NCBI RefSeq assembly: GCF_002217795.2 | Contig: NZ_AP018823.1 | Span: forward strand, 2,480,001-2,544,000 | Source: Aquitalea magnusonii | Lineage (GTDB): Bacteria; Pseudomonadota; Gammaproteobacteria; Burkholderiales; Chromobacteriaceae | Direction: 5' to 3' | Length of the DNA stretch: 64,000 nucleotides | In this document: piece after piece, positions 1 to 8,855 of the stretch | How the letters are laid out: the number at the start of each line of letters is the position of its first letter | Numbering within the stretch: position 1 is the first letter of the stretch | Program-made: the position numbers and the translations under genes | The notes under the pieces: model-generated | What the model saw: the letters and a program-made list of their open reading frames with translations, nothing else | Databases searched by the model: none | What the model was told of the DNA's origin: nothing

Positions 1-143
1 CGCTGTTTTCACCGGTGCTGCAATTTGTCGACCAGGCCAGTGCCTGCAGCACGGCAGAAGAAGTGCTCAAGCTATTGTTTCCACCAGCACAGCCCGCCGC
101 ACCGGACCTGTCGCGCCGCCGCCTGTTTGGACTGGGCCGATGA
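1..143 (+). CDS. HybE-family hydrogenase assembly chaperone, C-terminal end only (HupJ/HoxT type)
   Basis: An open frame enters from the left edge and stops at 141-143, giving about 46 residues. The readable part begins LFSPVLQFVDQASAC and ends RRRLFGLGR. The LFSP-F-DQA pattern followed by an A-E-V-L-LLF segment is typical of the C-terminus of the HybE/HupJ/HoxT chaperones, which help mature or export the hydrogenase small subunit. The stop overlaps the next start as ATGA, so the two genes are translationally coupled. In Cupriavidus the gene before hoxV (hupK) is hoxT, which fits. Only the tail is visible, so the family call rests on the short motif and the gene order. Confidence 0.6.
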   Translation, partial: LFSPVLQFVDQASACSTAEEVLKLLFPPAQPAAPDLSRRRLFGLGR

Positions 144-1153
144 CAGCCGATCAGATCCGCATTCATCTGAGCCAGGACAAGGACGGGGCCACGGCTCCGC
201 GCGTAAGCTGGCCACGTCGGGAAGCAGAGCGGCTGTTCATCGGCCAGCCCGCTGCGCAAGCCATTGCCATGACCCCGCTGCTGTTTTCCCTGTGCGCCCA
301 GGCGCAAAGCCTGGCCGCCAGGCTGGTACTGCAGCAGGCCGCCGGTCAGCAGGCCACGGCAAGTGATGAACAGCGAGCCACGCTGACACTGGAAGCCACG
401 CGCGAAACCCTGCGCAAGCTGCTACTGGACTGGTCGCAGGCTTTTGACGGCACAGCGGCGGCGGCAGAGTGGACCGCACAATGGCGCGCCGCACAGGACC
501 TGCCCTCCCTGCGCAGCCTGGCCGAAGCCTTTGTCTACGGTGAGGACTGCCAGCACTGGCTGCAACGCGGCGAAGACGGCTGGCTGGCCTGGCTGATGCA
601 AGGCGATACCGCACCGGCACGCTGGCTGCGCATGCTGGAGCAGCCGCTGCCCGGCTGTACGCTGCTGCCACCGTTTGGCGCTGGCATGCTGGCGGCGCAT
701 CTGGCCGACTGGCTGCGCCCAGGCGGGCCGGTATGGCAGGGACAGGCGCGCGAGGTAAGCGCACTGGCACGTGAAGCCGCCCATCTGCCCGGCCTGCTGG
801 AAAAAAATTTACGCCCGCGCGCACGGCTGCTGGCGCGGCTGCTGCAACTGGCGCGCTGGCTGAGCGGCACACAGCAATTGCAAGCCAGTGCCGCCTGCCT
901 GCCCGACGGCGCGCTGGCGCTGGTGGACACCGCACGCGGGCCGCTGCTGCATCTGGCGGCACTGGATGAAAATGGCCGCATCAGCCGTTACCGGGTGGTG
1001 CCGCCCACGCTGTGGCATGCACACCCGGAAGGGGTATTGCGGGTAAGCCTGGGTTTTCTGGCGGCAGCGTCTGACGCAGAATGGCAGCGCCAGATCAGCC
1101 TGATCGACCCCTGTGTGGCATACAGCGTGAGCAAGGAAACCGAATATGCATGA
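140..1153 (+). CDS. hupK: Hydrogenase expression/formation protein HupK (HoxV)
   Basis: This 337-residue protein is a degenerate relative of [NiFe]-hydrogenase large subunits. HupK/HoxV is thought to act as a scaffold during assembly of the Fe(CN)2CO group before it reaches the real large subunit. Its C-terminal third keeps the large-subunit pattern GRISRYRVVPPTLW followed by IDPCVAYSV, where a true large subunit has DPC-x-x-C. Only one cysteine of that pair remains, and the N-terminal CxxC pair is absent. The start overlaps the upstream stop (ATGA), and the stop overlaps hypA by 8 bp. The position between hybE-like and hypA matches hoxT-hoxV-hypA order in other betaproteobacteria. Confidence 0.82.
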   Translation: MTADQIRIHLSQDKDGATAPRVSWPRREAERLFIGQPAAQAIAMTPLLFSLCAQAQSLAARLVLQQAAGQQATASDEQRATLTLEATRETLRKLLLDWSQAFDGTAAAAEWTAQWRAAQDLPSLRSLAEAFVYGEDCQHWLQRGEDGWLAWLMQGDTAPARWLRMLEQPLPGCTLLPPFGAGMLAAHLADWLRPGGPVWQGQAREVSALAREAAHLPGLLEKNLRPRARLLARLLQLARWLSGTQQLQASAACLPDGALALVDTARGPLLHLAALDENGRISRYRVVPPTLWHAHPEGVLRVSLGFLAAASDAEWQRQISLIDPCVAYSVSKETEYA

Positions 1154-1487
1154 AATGTCACTGGCTGAAGGCATCATCCAGTTGCTGGAAGACCAGGCCA
1201 AGGCCCAGGACTTCCGGCGGGTAAAACAGGTATGGCTGAGCATAGGCGAGCTGGCCGGGGTGGAAGTGGAAGCCCTGGATTTTTGCCTGGAAGTAGTCAG
1301 CCGCGACACGCTGGCCGATGGCGCGCGCTTTCACTTTGTGCGCCAGCCCGGTGAAGGCTGGTGCCTGGCCTGCAGCCAGCGCGTGGCCGTCCATGCTCGC
1401 TTTGATGCCTGCCCACTGTGCGGCAAGCATCAGGTGCAAGTAACCGGTGGCGATGAAATGCGCGTCAGCGAACTGGAAGTGGAATAA
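1146..1487 (+). CDS. hypA: Hydrogenase nickel incorporation protein HypA
   Basis: This 113-residue protein has the usual HypA length. HypA is a zinc-containing nickel metallochaperone that works with HypB to insert Ni into the hydrogenase large subunit in the cytoplasm. The N-terminus MHEMS carries the nickel-binding His2. The zinc site is formed by two CxxC pairs at Cys73/Cys76 (CLAC) and Cys89/Cys92 (CPLC). The start lies inside the end of hupK, so translation is coupled. The next gene, hypB, is its functional partner. Confidence 0.96.
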   Translation: MHEMSLAEGIIQLLEDQAKAQDFRRVKQVWLSIGELAGVEVEALDFCLEVVSRDTLADGARFHFVRQPGEGWCLACSQRVAVHARFDACPLCGKHQVQVTGGDEMRVSELEVE

Positions 1488-1559
1488 GCCCCGCCCCATG
1501 AATACCGGCAAGTGGCCACCGGCCGCTGCCATCAGAATGAAAAACAAGGAGAGGCAGCA

Positions 1560-2576
1560 ATGTGTACCGTTTGCGGCTGCAGCAAAGGCAATGTGAAGAT
1601 TGAAGGCCGGACTCCCGGCGGCGTGAAGTTTCCCTATCGCCCGCACCATGCGCACTCTCATGATCATGGCCATTCCCACGACCACGACCACGACCAGCAT
1701 CATCATGTTCACGCCCACCTGGCACCGGCCAGCCCGGCAGACCAAGCGGCAGAGCATCAGCCCACGCTCAGCCAGCAGGCGGGCGGTGCGGCGCTGCATT
1801 ATGGCCAGGGCGCGGCCCATGCCCATGCGCCGGGGCTGAGCCAGGCGCGCATGGTGAAGATTGAGCAGGACATCCTGTCCAAGAACGATGGCTATGCCGC
1901 GCAAAACCGCCAGTGGCTGCGCGACCGTGGCATTTTTGCGCTCAATCTGGTGTCCAGTCCCGGCTCGGGCAAAACCACCCTGCTGGCCGAAACCATCCGC
2001 CAACTGGGCAGCGACACCCTGGTGTACGTGGTGGAAGGCGACCAGCAAACCAGCAACGATGCCGAGCGCATCCGCGCGGCCGGCGCGCCCGCCATCCAGA
2101 TCAACACCGGCAAGGGCTGCCATCTGGACGCCCACATGGTGGGCCAGGCGCTGGAACAGCTGAACCCGGCCGATGACAGCCTGTTGCTGATCGAAAACGT
2201 GGGCAATCTGGTATGCCCGGCGGCTTTCGATCTGGGCGAGGCGCACAAGGTGGCCATCCTGTCCGTCACCGAAGGCGAGGACAAACCGCTGAAGTACCCG
2301 GACATGTTTGCTGCCGCCGACATCATGCTGCTGACCAAGATCGACCTGCTGCGCCATCTGGATTTCGACGTGGACGTGTGCATTGCCAACGCGCGGCGCA
2401 TCAACCCGAAAATCAAGGTTTTGCAGCTATCCAGCAAGAGCGGCGACGGCATGGACCTGTGGATTGACTGGCTGTTGCTGGCCATGAACGATGCCCAGTT
2501 GGTGAAACAGCGCGAAGTGGCCCGCCTGCGTCAGCAGATAGCCGCGCTGGAGCAGCAGTTGCAGGAGCGCCGCTGA
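1560..2576 (+). CDS. hypB: Hydrogenase nickel incorporation GTPase HypB
   Basis: HypB is a SIMIBI-class GTPase that drives Ni delivery with HypA. The start at 1560 is chosen because AAGGAG lies at 1546-1551 and the protein then begins MCTVCGC, the high-affinity N-terminal nickel site. An upstream in-frame start at 1512 would bury this motif. A His-rich stretch follows (about residues 29-53, more than ten histidines mixed with Asp), which probably stores nickel as in HypN-type HypB proteins. The P-loop SSPGSGKTT is near residues 132-140, and TKIDLL is the guanine-specificity motif. The end is a short predicted coiled coil ([13 protein letters not shown]). 338 residues. Confidence 0.95.
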   Translation: MCTVCGCSKGNVKIEGRTPGGVKFPYRPHHAHSHDHGHSHDHDHDQHHHVHAHLAPASPADQAAEHQPTLSQQAGGAALHYGQGAAHAHAPGLSQARMVKIEQDILSKNDGYAAQNRQWLRDRGIFALNLVSSPGSGKTTLLAETIRQLGSDTLVYVVEGDQQTSNDAERIRAAGAPAIQINTGKGCHLDAHMVGQALEQLNPADDSLLLIENVGNLVCPAAFDLGEAHKVAILSVTEGEDKPLKYPDMFAAADIMLLTKIDLLRHLDFDVDVCIANARRINPKIKVLQLSSKSGDGMDLWIDWLLLAMNDAQLVKQREVARLRQQIAALEQQLQERR

Positions 2577-2579
2577 ATC

Positions 2580-4895
2580 ATGCCGACACAACGCTTGCGA
2601 CTGGCCATCCGCGGCCGGGTACAGGGAGTGGGCTTTCGCCCCTTCATCTGGCGCACCGCCCAGGCGGCTGGCCTGTCCGGCTTTGTACACAACACCGGCG
2701 AAGGCGTCACCATCGAACTGCAGGGCAGCAGCAGCCAGCTGGATGCCTTCCAACTGCATTTGCAACAGGATTTGCCGCCGCTGGCCCAGATCGACAGCAT
2801 GCAGCAAAGCCTGCTGGACCCGCTGCCGGATGAAGACGGCTTTGAAATCCGCAGCAGCAGCGGCAGCACCACCCAGGCGCGCCTGCCCGCCGACAGTGCC
2901 ACCTGTCCGGCCTGTCTGGACGAGCTGTTTGACCCGGCCAATCGCCGCTATCGCTACCCCTTCATCAACTGTACCGATTGCGGCCCGCGCTACACCGTCA
3001 CCCATCGCCTGCCCTACGACCGCGCCAACACCAGCATGCTGCCCTTTTTGCTGTGCCCGACCTGTCGCAGCGAATACCAAGGCCCGCACAGCCGCCGCTT
3101 TCATGCCGAACCCACCGCCTGTCCGGACTGCGGCCCGCAGCTGCAACTGACCGACCGCTTTGGTGTGCCGCTCAACGGCGACCCGCTGCACGGTGCCTGG
3201 CAAATCCTGCAGATGGGCCGCAGCATTGCCATGAAAGGGCTGGGTGGCTTTCATCTGGTATGCGACGCCACCAATCCGGAAGCTGTGGCGCGGCTGCGAC
3301 AGCTCAAGCATCGCCCCGGCAAGCCGCTGGCAGTGATGGCGCTCAATGTGGAATCGGTGCGCGCCTTTTGTGAAGTCAGCCCGCAGGAAGCCGCCTGGCT
3401 GCAACGCCCGGAACGGCCCATCGTGCTGCTGCAGAAAAAACCGGAAGCCGACCAACGGATGCCGGACATCGCCCCCGGCATTGCCGCCATCGGCGTGATG
3501 CTGCCCTACACCCCGCTGCAATGGCTGTTGTTCCACGAAGCGCTGGGCCGCCCGCAAGGCCAGCAATGGCGCGAGCACGCCTGTGAGCAAAGCTGGGTGA
3601 TGACCAGTGCCAACCTGTCCGGCGAACCGATTGTCACCAGCAATCAGGAAGCGCGTGAACGGCTGAACAAGGTGGCCGACGTGTTCCTGCTGCACAACCG
3701 CAATATCGTCACCCGCTGCGACGACAGCGTGCTGGCGCTGCAAGACGCGCAGCCCTTGTTCTACCGCCGGGCGCGCGGCTTTGTGCCGGACCCGCTGCCC
3801 CTGGCCGAGGGCGGGCCGGACGTGCTGGCGCTGGGGGCTTATCTCAAGACCACCGCCACCGTGCTGCGCGGCAACGAAGCCTTTGTCTCGCAACATGTGG
3901 GCGATCTGGACCACCCGCTCAGTTGCGAGGCGCTGGAACACACCGCCCAGCACCTGCTGGACCTGACCGGCGTCAACCCGCAGGCCATTGCCTGTGATTT
4001 GCAGCCGGACAGTTTTTCCAGCCAGTTGGCTCAGCAATGGTCACGCCAATTGGGCATTCCCTTGCTGCCGGTGCAGCACCACCATGCCCACCTGGCTGCC
4101 GTCATCGCCGAGCATGGCCTGCAAGGCCCGACGCTGGGTCTGGCGCTGGACGGCTATGGCCTGGGCAAGAATGGCGGTGCCTGGGGCGGTGAGCTGATGA
4201 TGCTGGAAGGGGCCAGTTGCGAACGCATGGGCCATATCACCCCCTTGCCGCTGCCCGGTGGTGACAAGGCCGCCCGTGAGCCCTGGCGCATGGCGGTGGG
4301 CTTGTGGCACCGGCTGGCCGGCGCGCTGCCCTTGCCGCCGCAGCTGAGCGACCGCCCCGGCCTGCCCATATTGCTGCGCCAGTTGGAAACCGGGCTCAAC
4401 TGCCCGGACACCACCAGCATGGGGCGCTGGTTTGATGCCATCGCCGGTCTGGCCGGCATCTGCCCGGAACAAAGCTTCGAGAGCGAGGCCGCGCAAAAAC
4501 TGGAAGCGCTGGCCACGCCCTGCGCACCGCTGGCCGGAGGCTGGCAGGTATCGTCCACCAATCTGCTGGACCTCAGCCCGCTGGCGCGCCAGTTGCTGCA
4601 ACTGCACGACCCGCTGGCCATTGCCAGCCTGTGGCACGCCACGCTGGCGCATGCGCTAGCCGACTGGGCCGCACGTGCCTCCAGCACCACCGGCATCCAG
4701 CAACTGGTGCTGGCCGGTGGCTGCTGCGCCAATCGCCAATTGCTGCAAGGCCTGCTGCCGCTGCTGCGTGACGCCGGCCTGCAGGTCTATACCGCCCATG
4801 CCCTGCCGCCCAACGACGGCGGCCTGAGCCTGGGTCAGGCCTGGGTGGCACGGCAACGCCTGCTGCAAGGCACGGCGCAGAGCGCTTTATCCTGA
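2580..4895 (+). CDS. hypF: Carbamoyltransferase HypF
   Basis: HypF uses carbamoyl phosphate and ATP to carbamoylate the C-terminal cysteine of HypE, the source of the CN ligands of the active-site iron. The 771-residue chain shows every expected part in order: an acylphosphatase-like domain (GRVQGVGFRPF near residue 11), two zinc-finger cysteine sets (CPACLDEL...CTDCGPRY and CPTC...CPDCGP), a YrdC-like domain (MKGLGGFHLVCDA), and a Kae1-like domain with the metal-binding HHHAH and the late LAGGCCANRQLL. The start is 3 bp after the hypB stop, so translation is probably coupled. Length is normal for the family. Confidence 0.96.
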   Translation: MPTQRLRLAIRGRVQGVGFRPFIWRTAQAAGLSGFVHNTGEGVTIELQGSSSQLDAFQLHLQQDLPPLAQIDSMQQSLLDPLPDEDGFEIRSSSGSTTQARLPADSATCPACLDELFDPANRRYRYPFINCTDCGPRYTVTHRLPYDRANTSMLPFLLCPTCRSEYQGPHSRRFHAEPTACPDCGPQLQLTDRFGVPLNGDPLHGAWQILQMGRSIAMKGLGGFHLVCDATNPEAVARLRQLKHRPGKPLAVMALNVESVRAFCEVSPQEAAWLQRPERPIVLLQKKPEADQRMPDIAPGIAAIGVMLPYTPLQWLLFHEALGRPQGQQWREHACEQSWVMTSANLSGEPIVTSNQEARERLNKVADVFLLHNRNIVTRCDDSVLALQDAQPLFYRRARGFVPDPLPLAEGGPDVLALGAYLKTTATVLRGNEAFVSQHVGDLDHPLSCEALEHTAQHLLDLTGVNPQAIACDLQPDSFSSQLAQQWSRQLGIPLLPVQHHHAHLAAVIAEHGLQGPTLGLALDGYGLGKNGGAWGGELMMLEGASCERMGHITPLPLPGGDKAAREPWRMAVGLWHRLAGALPLPPQLSDRPGLPILLRQLETGLNCPDTTSMGRWFDAIAGLAGICPEQSFESEAAQKLEALATPCAPLAGGWQVSSTNLLDLSPLARQLLQLHDPLAIASLWHATLAHALADWAARASSTTGIQQLVLAGGCCANRQLLQGLLPLLRDAGLQVYTAHALPPNDGGLSLGQAWVARQRLLQGTAQSALS

Positions 4896-4936
4896 GCCAC
4901 GCCGCCGCGCAAACACAATAACAAGGAGAAGGAATC

Positions 4937-5164
4937 ATGTGCCTGGCCATGCCGGTAAGAATCAGCCAGCTACTGCCCGACGAGATGGCGGTAGTGGACG
5001 TGGACGGTGTCAGCCGTGAAGTATCGGTCGCCCTGATCGACAGCCCGCAGGAAGGCGATTACGTCATCCTGCACGTCGGCTATGCCATCGGCAAACTCGA
5101 TGCCGAAGAAGCCGCCCGCACCCTGGCCCTGATGGATCAATTGGCAGCGGGGGAGCAGGCATGA
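4937..5164 (+). CDS. hypC: Hydrogenase assembly chaperone HypC
   Basis: HypC (75 residues) binds iron and CO2/CO-carrying intermediates together with HypD and hands the Fe(CN)2CO unit to the large subunit. The N-terminus MCLAMPV contains the essential Cys2. AAGGAG at 4923-4928 precedes the ATG by a good distance. The stop overlaps the hypD start (ATGA at 5161-5164), the usual hypC-hypD coupling. Confidence 0.95.
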   Translation: MCLAMPVRISQLLPDEMAVVDVDGVSREVSVALIDSPQEGDYVILHVGYAIGKLDAEEAARTLALMDQLAAGEQA

Positions 5165-6279
5165 AGTATGTAGACGAATTCCGCCGTGGCGACATTGCCC
5201 GTGGCATGGCTGCGCAAATCAGCCGTCTGGTGGACCCGGCCCGTGAATACCGGCTGATGGAGTTCTGTGGCGGCCACACCCACGCCATTGCCCGCTACGG
5301 CCTCACCGGCTTGCTGCCGGACAATATCCGGCTGATCCACGGCCCCGGCTGTCCGGTGTGTGTGCTGCCCATCGGCCGGGTGGATTCCGCCATCGAGCTG
5401 GCGCTGCGTCCGGATGTCATCCTGTGCAGTTATGGCGACACCCTGCGCGTGCCGGCATCCAACAAGATGAGCTTGTACCAGGCGCGTGCCAAGGGCGCGG
5501 ACGTGCGCATGGTGTACTCCACCAATGACGCCTTGCAGATTGCCCGCGACAACCCGCACAAGCAGGTGGTGTTCTTTGCCATCGGCTTTGAAACCACCAC
5601 CCCGCCCACCGGACTGGCGCTATTGCAGGCGCGGCAGGAACAACTGGCCAATTTCAGTGTGTTCTGCAACCACGTGCTCACCCCGCCCGCCATGCGCCAT
5701 CTGCTGGCCGCAGGCGATGCGGTGCAGCTGGACGGCTTTATCGGCCCCTCCCACGTCAGCACCGTGATTGGCAGCGCACCCTATGCTGCGGTGGCCGAGG
5801 AGTTTGCCAAGCCGGTGGTGATTGCCGGTTTCGAACCGCTGGACGTGCTGCAGGCGGTGGCCATGCTGGTGGAGCAGATCAAGCAGGGCCGCACCGAGGT
5901 GGAAACCCAGTTCAGCCGCGCCGTCACCCACGAAGGCAATCAGAAAGCCCGCCAGCGGGTGGCGCAAACCATGGTGCTGCGCGACAGCTTTGAATGGCGC
6001 GGCCTGGGCCAGGTGCCGCACTCCGCGCTGGCCATTCACCCGGACTTTGCCGAATTTGACGCCGAGCTGCGCTTTGCCCTGCCGTATCGCCATGTGCCGG
6101 ACCACAAGGCCTGTGAGTGCGGTGCCATCCTGCGCGGCCAGAAGCAACCGCAGGACTGCAAGGTATTCGGCATTGTCTGCACGCCGGACAACCCGCTGGG
6201 CTCCTGCATGGTGTCCAGTGAAGGGGCCTGTGCCGCCCATTACCACTATGGCCGTTTCGTACAGGGAGCCACGGCATGA
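5161..6279 (+). CDS. hypD: Hydrogenase maturation protein HypD
   Basis: HypD is the [4Fe-4S] scaffold on which the Fe(CN)2CO unit is built with HypC and HypE. The 372-residue sequence has the conserved MEFCGGHTHAI and GPGCPVC motifs in the N-terminal third and GFETTTPP in the middle. The C-terminal cysteine cluster runs CECGAIL, then DCKVFGIVCTP, then GSCMVSSEGACAAHY, which binds the cluster. It overlaps hypC upstream and hypE downstream by 4 bp each. Confidence 0.96.
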   Translation: MKYVDEFRRGDIARGMAAQISRLVDPAREYRLMEFCGGHTHAIARYGLTGLLPDNIRLIHGPGCPVCVLPIGRVDSAIELALRPDVILCSYGDTLRVPASNKMSLYQARAKGADVRMVYSTNDALQIARDNPHKQVVFFAIGFETTTPPTGLALLQARQEQLANFSVFCNHVLTPPAMRHLLAAGDAVQLDGFIGPSHVSTVIGSAPYAAVAEEFAKPVVIAGFEPLDVLQAVAMLVEQIKQGRTEVETQFSRAVTHEGNQKARQRVAQTMVLRDSFEWRGLGQVPHSALAIHPDFAEFDAELRFALPYRHVPDHKACECGAILRGQKQPQDCKVFGIVCTPDNPLGSCMVSSEGACAAHYHYGRFVQGATA

Positions 6280-7316
6280 GCAAGCCCTACACCCGTCCGC
6301 TCGACCTCAAGCACGGCCTGGTCAACCTCACCCACGGCAGCGGTGGCCGCGCCATGGCCCAGTTGGTGAGCGAGCTGTTTGCCGCCGAGTTTGCCAACGA
6401 CTGGCTGGCGCAGGGTAATGACCAGGCTATCCTGCCGCCACCGGGCGGACGCATTGCCATTGCCACCGACAGCCATGTCATTTCGCCCTTGTTCTTTCCC
6501 GGTGGCGATATCGGCAGCCTGGCGGTGCATGGCACGGTCAACGACCTGGCCATGGGCGGTGCCACACCCTTGTACCTGTCCGCCGGTTTCATTCTGGAAG
6601 AAGGCTTGCCGCTGGCTGATCTGGCGCGCATCGTGCGCTCCATGGCTGCCGCTGCGCGCGCGGCCGGCGTGGCCATTGTCACCGGCGACACCAAGGTGGT
6701 GGAACGCGGCAAGGGCGATGGCGTGTTCATTTCCACCACCGGCGTGGGCGTGGTGGCCGACGGAGTAAACCTGTCCGGCGATCAGGCCCGTCCCGGCGAT
6801 GTGATCCTGCTGTCCGGCACGCTGGGCGATCATGGCATGGCGGTGATGTCGCAACGTGAAGGGCTGGGCTTTGCCAGCCCCATCCTGTCCGACAGCGCAG
6901 CCCTGCACACCCTGGCTGCCGCGCTGATGGCCGCCAGCCCCGGCCTGCTCCTGATGCGCGACCCCACCCGTGGCGGCCTGGCCACCACGCTCAACGAAAT
7001 CGCCCAGCAGTCCGGTGTGGGCATGCGGCTGCAGGAAAGCGCCATTCCGGTACAGGCCAGCGTGCGCGCCGCCTGCGAATTTCTGGGATTGGACCCGCTC
7101 TACATTGCCAATGAAGGTAAACTGGTGGCCATCTGCCCGGCAGCAGAGGCGGCGGCGGCACTAGCCGCCCTGCAAGCCCACCCGCTGGGACAGCAGGCGG
7201 CCATCATCGGCGAAGTGGTGCATGACGCCCACCAGTTTGTGCGGGTACAAACCGATTTTGGCGGCGAACGCTTGCTGGACTGGCTGAGCGGCGAAATGCT
7301 GCCGCGCATTTGCTAA
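6276..7316 (+). CDS. hypE: Hydrogenase maturation protein HypE (thiocarboxamide dehydratase)
   Basis: HypE receives a carbamoyl group from HypF on its C-terminal cysteine and dehydrates it with ATP to a thiocyanate, the cyanide donor for the active site. The 346-residue protein ends EMLPRIC, so the required terminal Cys is present. The AIR-synthase-like fold is indicated by THGSGGRAM near the N-terminus and RDPTRGGLATTLNE in the second half. The start overlaps hypD by 4 bp. About 100 bp separate it from hoxA. That gap holds a short GC hairpin (7352-7367) without a T run, so readthrough to hoxA is likely. Confidence 0.96.
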   Translation: MSKPYTRPLDLKHGLVNLTHGSGGRAMAQLVSELFAAEFANDWLAQGNDQAILPPPGGRIAIATDSHVISPLFFPGGDIGSLAVHGTVNDLAMGGATPLYLSAGFILEEGLPLADLARIVRSMAAAARAAGVAIVTGDTKVVERGKGDGVFISTTGVGVVADGVNLSGDQARPGDVILLSGTLGDHGMAVMSQREGLGFASPILSDSAALHTLAAALMAASPGLLLMRDPTRGGLATTLNEIAQQSGVGMRLQESAIPVQASVRAACEFLGLDPLYIANEGKLVAICPAAEAAAALAALQAHPLGQQAAIIGEVVHDAHQFVRVQTDFGGERLLDWLSGEMLPRIC

Positions 7317-7415
7317 GCCCGTTTCCGCTAGCGCAAACAACAATAATTCGCCGGGCCTGCCGGCCCGCACCGTACCGAACACACCGCATCGAACACATTT
7401 TGGGGAATAACAACA

Positions 7416-8855
7416 ATGCGCGCCAAACCCGCCATCTTGCTGGTGGATGATGAAATCCGTTCACTGGAAGCCCTGGAACGCACGCTGGAAGACGACTTCA
7501 CCCTGTTTACCGCCAGCGGCGCTGCCGAAGCGCTGGCCATTCTGGATTCGGAGTTCATCCAGGTGGTGGTGAGCGACCAGCGCATGCCGGACATGAGCGG
7601 CGTGGAATTTCTCAAACAGGTGCGCGAACGCTGTCCGCAAGTCATCCGCATCATCCTGTCCGGTTACACCGACAACGCCGACATCATTGCCGCGGTCAAC
7701 GAAGCGGGTATCTATCAATACCTGCTCAAGCCGTGGCGGCCGGAATCGCTGCTGCTCACCGTGCAGGGCGCGGTGGAACTGTTCCGCCTGCAGCAGGAAA
7801 ACGAGCTGCTGAATGTGGAGCTGAAATCGTCCGAACCCTGGCTCAAGGTGCGGGTGGACAGCAAGCGCGAGCAGATGCGCGAACGCTCGGCCATGGACAA
7901 TATCGTGCGTGCGCCGGATAGCAGCATGAGCAAGATCTGCGCGCTGCTGTCGCGGGTGGCGCCGTTTGACATCTCCGTGCTGATTGAAGGCGAATCCGGC
8001 GTGGGCAAGGAATTGCTGGCGCGCGCACTGCACTATGCCAGCCACCGCCGTGACCGCCCCTTCGTGGTGGAAAACTGCGCCGCCATGCCGGAACAACTAC
8101 TGGAAAGCGAGCTGTTCGGCCACAAACGCGGAGCGTTTACCGGGGCCTACCAGGACCGCATCGGCCTGTTCCAGCAAGCCGATGGCGGCACCATTTTCCT
8201 GGATGAAATCGGCGAAACCTCACCCGCCTTCCAGGCCAAGCTGCTGCGCGTGCTGCAAGAAGGCGAAATCCGCCCGGTGGGCAGCCCGCGCCCGCTCAAG
8301 GTGAATGTGCGCGTGGTATCGGCCACCAACAAGCAACTGCCCGAGCTGGTACGCGCTGGTCAGTTTCGCGAAGACCTCTACTACCGGCTGTCCGCCTTTA
8401 CCGTCAGCGTACCGCCACTGCGCGACCGGCCGCAGGACATTCCGCTGATTGCCCACAGCCTGCTGGAAGAAGCCTGCCAGCACTATCAGCGTCCGGCCGC
8501 CCATTTTGGCGAAGACACCCTGCAAGCCATGCAGGACTACCGCTGGCCGGGCAATGTGCGCCAGCTGCGCAACGAGATCAACCGCATGCTGGTATTGAGT
8601 GACGAAGACCGGCTGGGTGCCGAGCTGCTGTCGGCCGAAGTGCTGCAAGCCGCCGCCGAAGAGCAAGTTGCCGAGCTGGCCTTTCTTTCCGGCCTGCCGG
8701 GCGATCTGAAAACCCGCATGGAAGAACTGGAAAAGCAGATCCTGCGCGAAACCCTCACCCGGCTGCGCTGGAACAAAACCCGCGCCGCCGCCGAACTGGG
8801 GCTGTCCCGCGTCGGCCTGCGCAACAAGCTGACCCGCTATGGCCTCGAAAAATAA
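7416..8855 (+). CDS. hoxA: Hydrogenase transcriptional activator HoxA (HupR), NtrC family
   Basis: This 479-residue sigma-54-dependent response regulator normally activates uptake-hydrogenase structural genes. The receiver domain covers about residues 1-125 with LLVDDE, the phosphorylatable Asp in VVSDQRMPDMSG, and the Lys in LLKPW. The AAA+ domain has Walker A GESGVGKE and the sigma-54 contact loop GAFTGA. The C-terminus is a Fis-like helix-turn-helix (TRAAAELGLSRVGLRNKL). HoxA/HupR proteins of this type act mainly when unphosphorylated, with phosphorylation by HoxJ shutting them off in the absence of H2. That is family knowledge, not seen here. It overlaps hoxB by 17 bp. Confidence 0.92.
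   Translation: MRAKPAILLVDDEIRSLEALERTLEDDFTLFTASGAAEALAILDSEFIQVVVSDQRMPDMSGVEFLKQVRERCPQVIRIILSGYTDNADIIAAVNEAGIYQYLLKPWRPESLLLTVQGAVELFRLQQENELLNVELKSSEPWLKVRVDSKREQMRERSAMDNIVRAPDSSMSKICALLSRVAPFDISVLIEGESGVGKELLARALHYASHRRDRPFVVENCAAMPEQLLESELFGHKRGAFTGAYQDRIGLFQQADGGTIFLDEIGETSPAFQAKLLRVLQEGEIRPVGSPRPLKVNVRVVSATNKQLPELVRAGQFREDLYYRLSAFTVSVPPLRDRPQDIPLIAHSLLEEACQHYQRPAAHFGEDTLQAMQDYRWPGNVRQLRNEINRMLVLSDEDRLGAELLSAEVLQAAAEEQVAELAFLSGLPGDLKTRMEELEKQILRETLTRLRWNKTRAAAELGLSRVGLRNKLTRYGLEK

Noticed and set aside
7352..7367. GC hairpin CGGGCC-TGCC-GGCCCG between hypE and hoxA, considered as a terminator
   Set aside because: There is no T run after it, and hyp-hox genes are usually co-transcribed.
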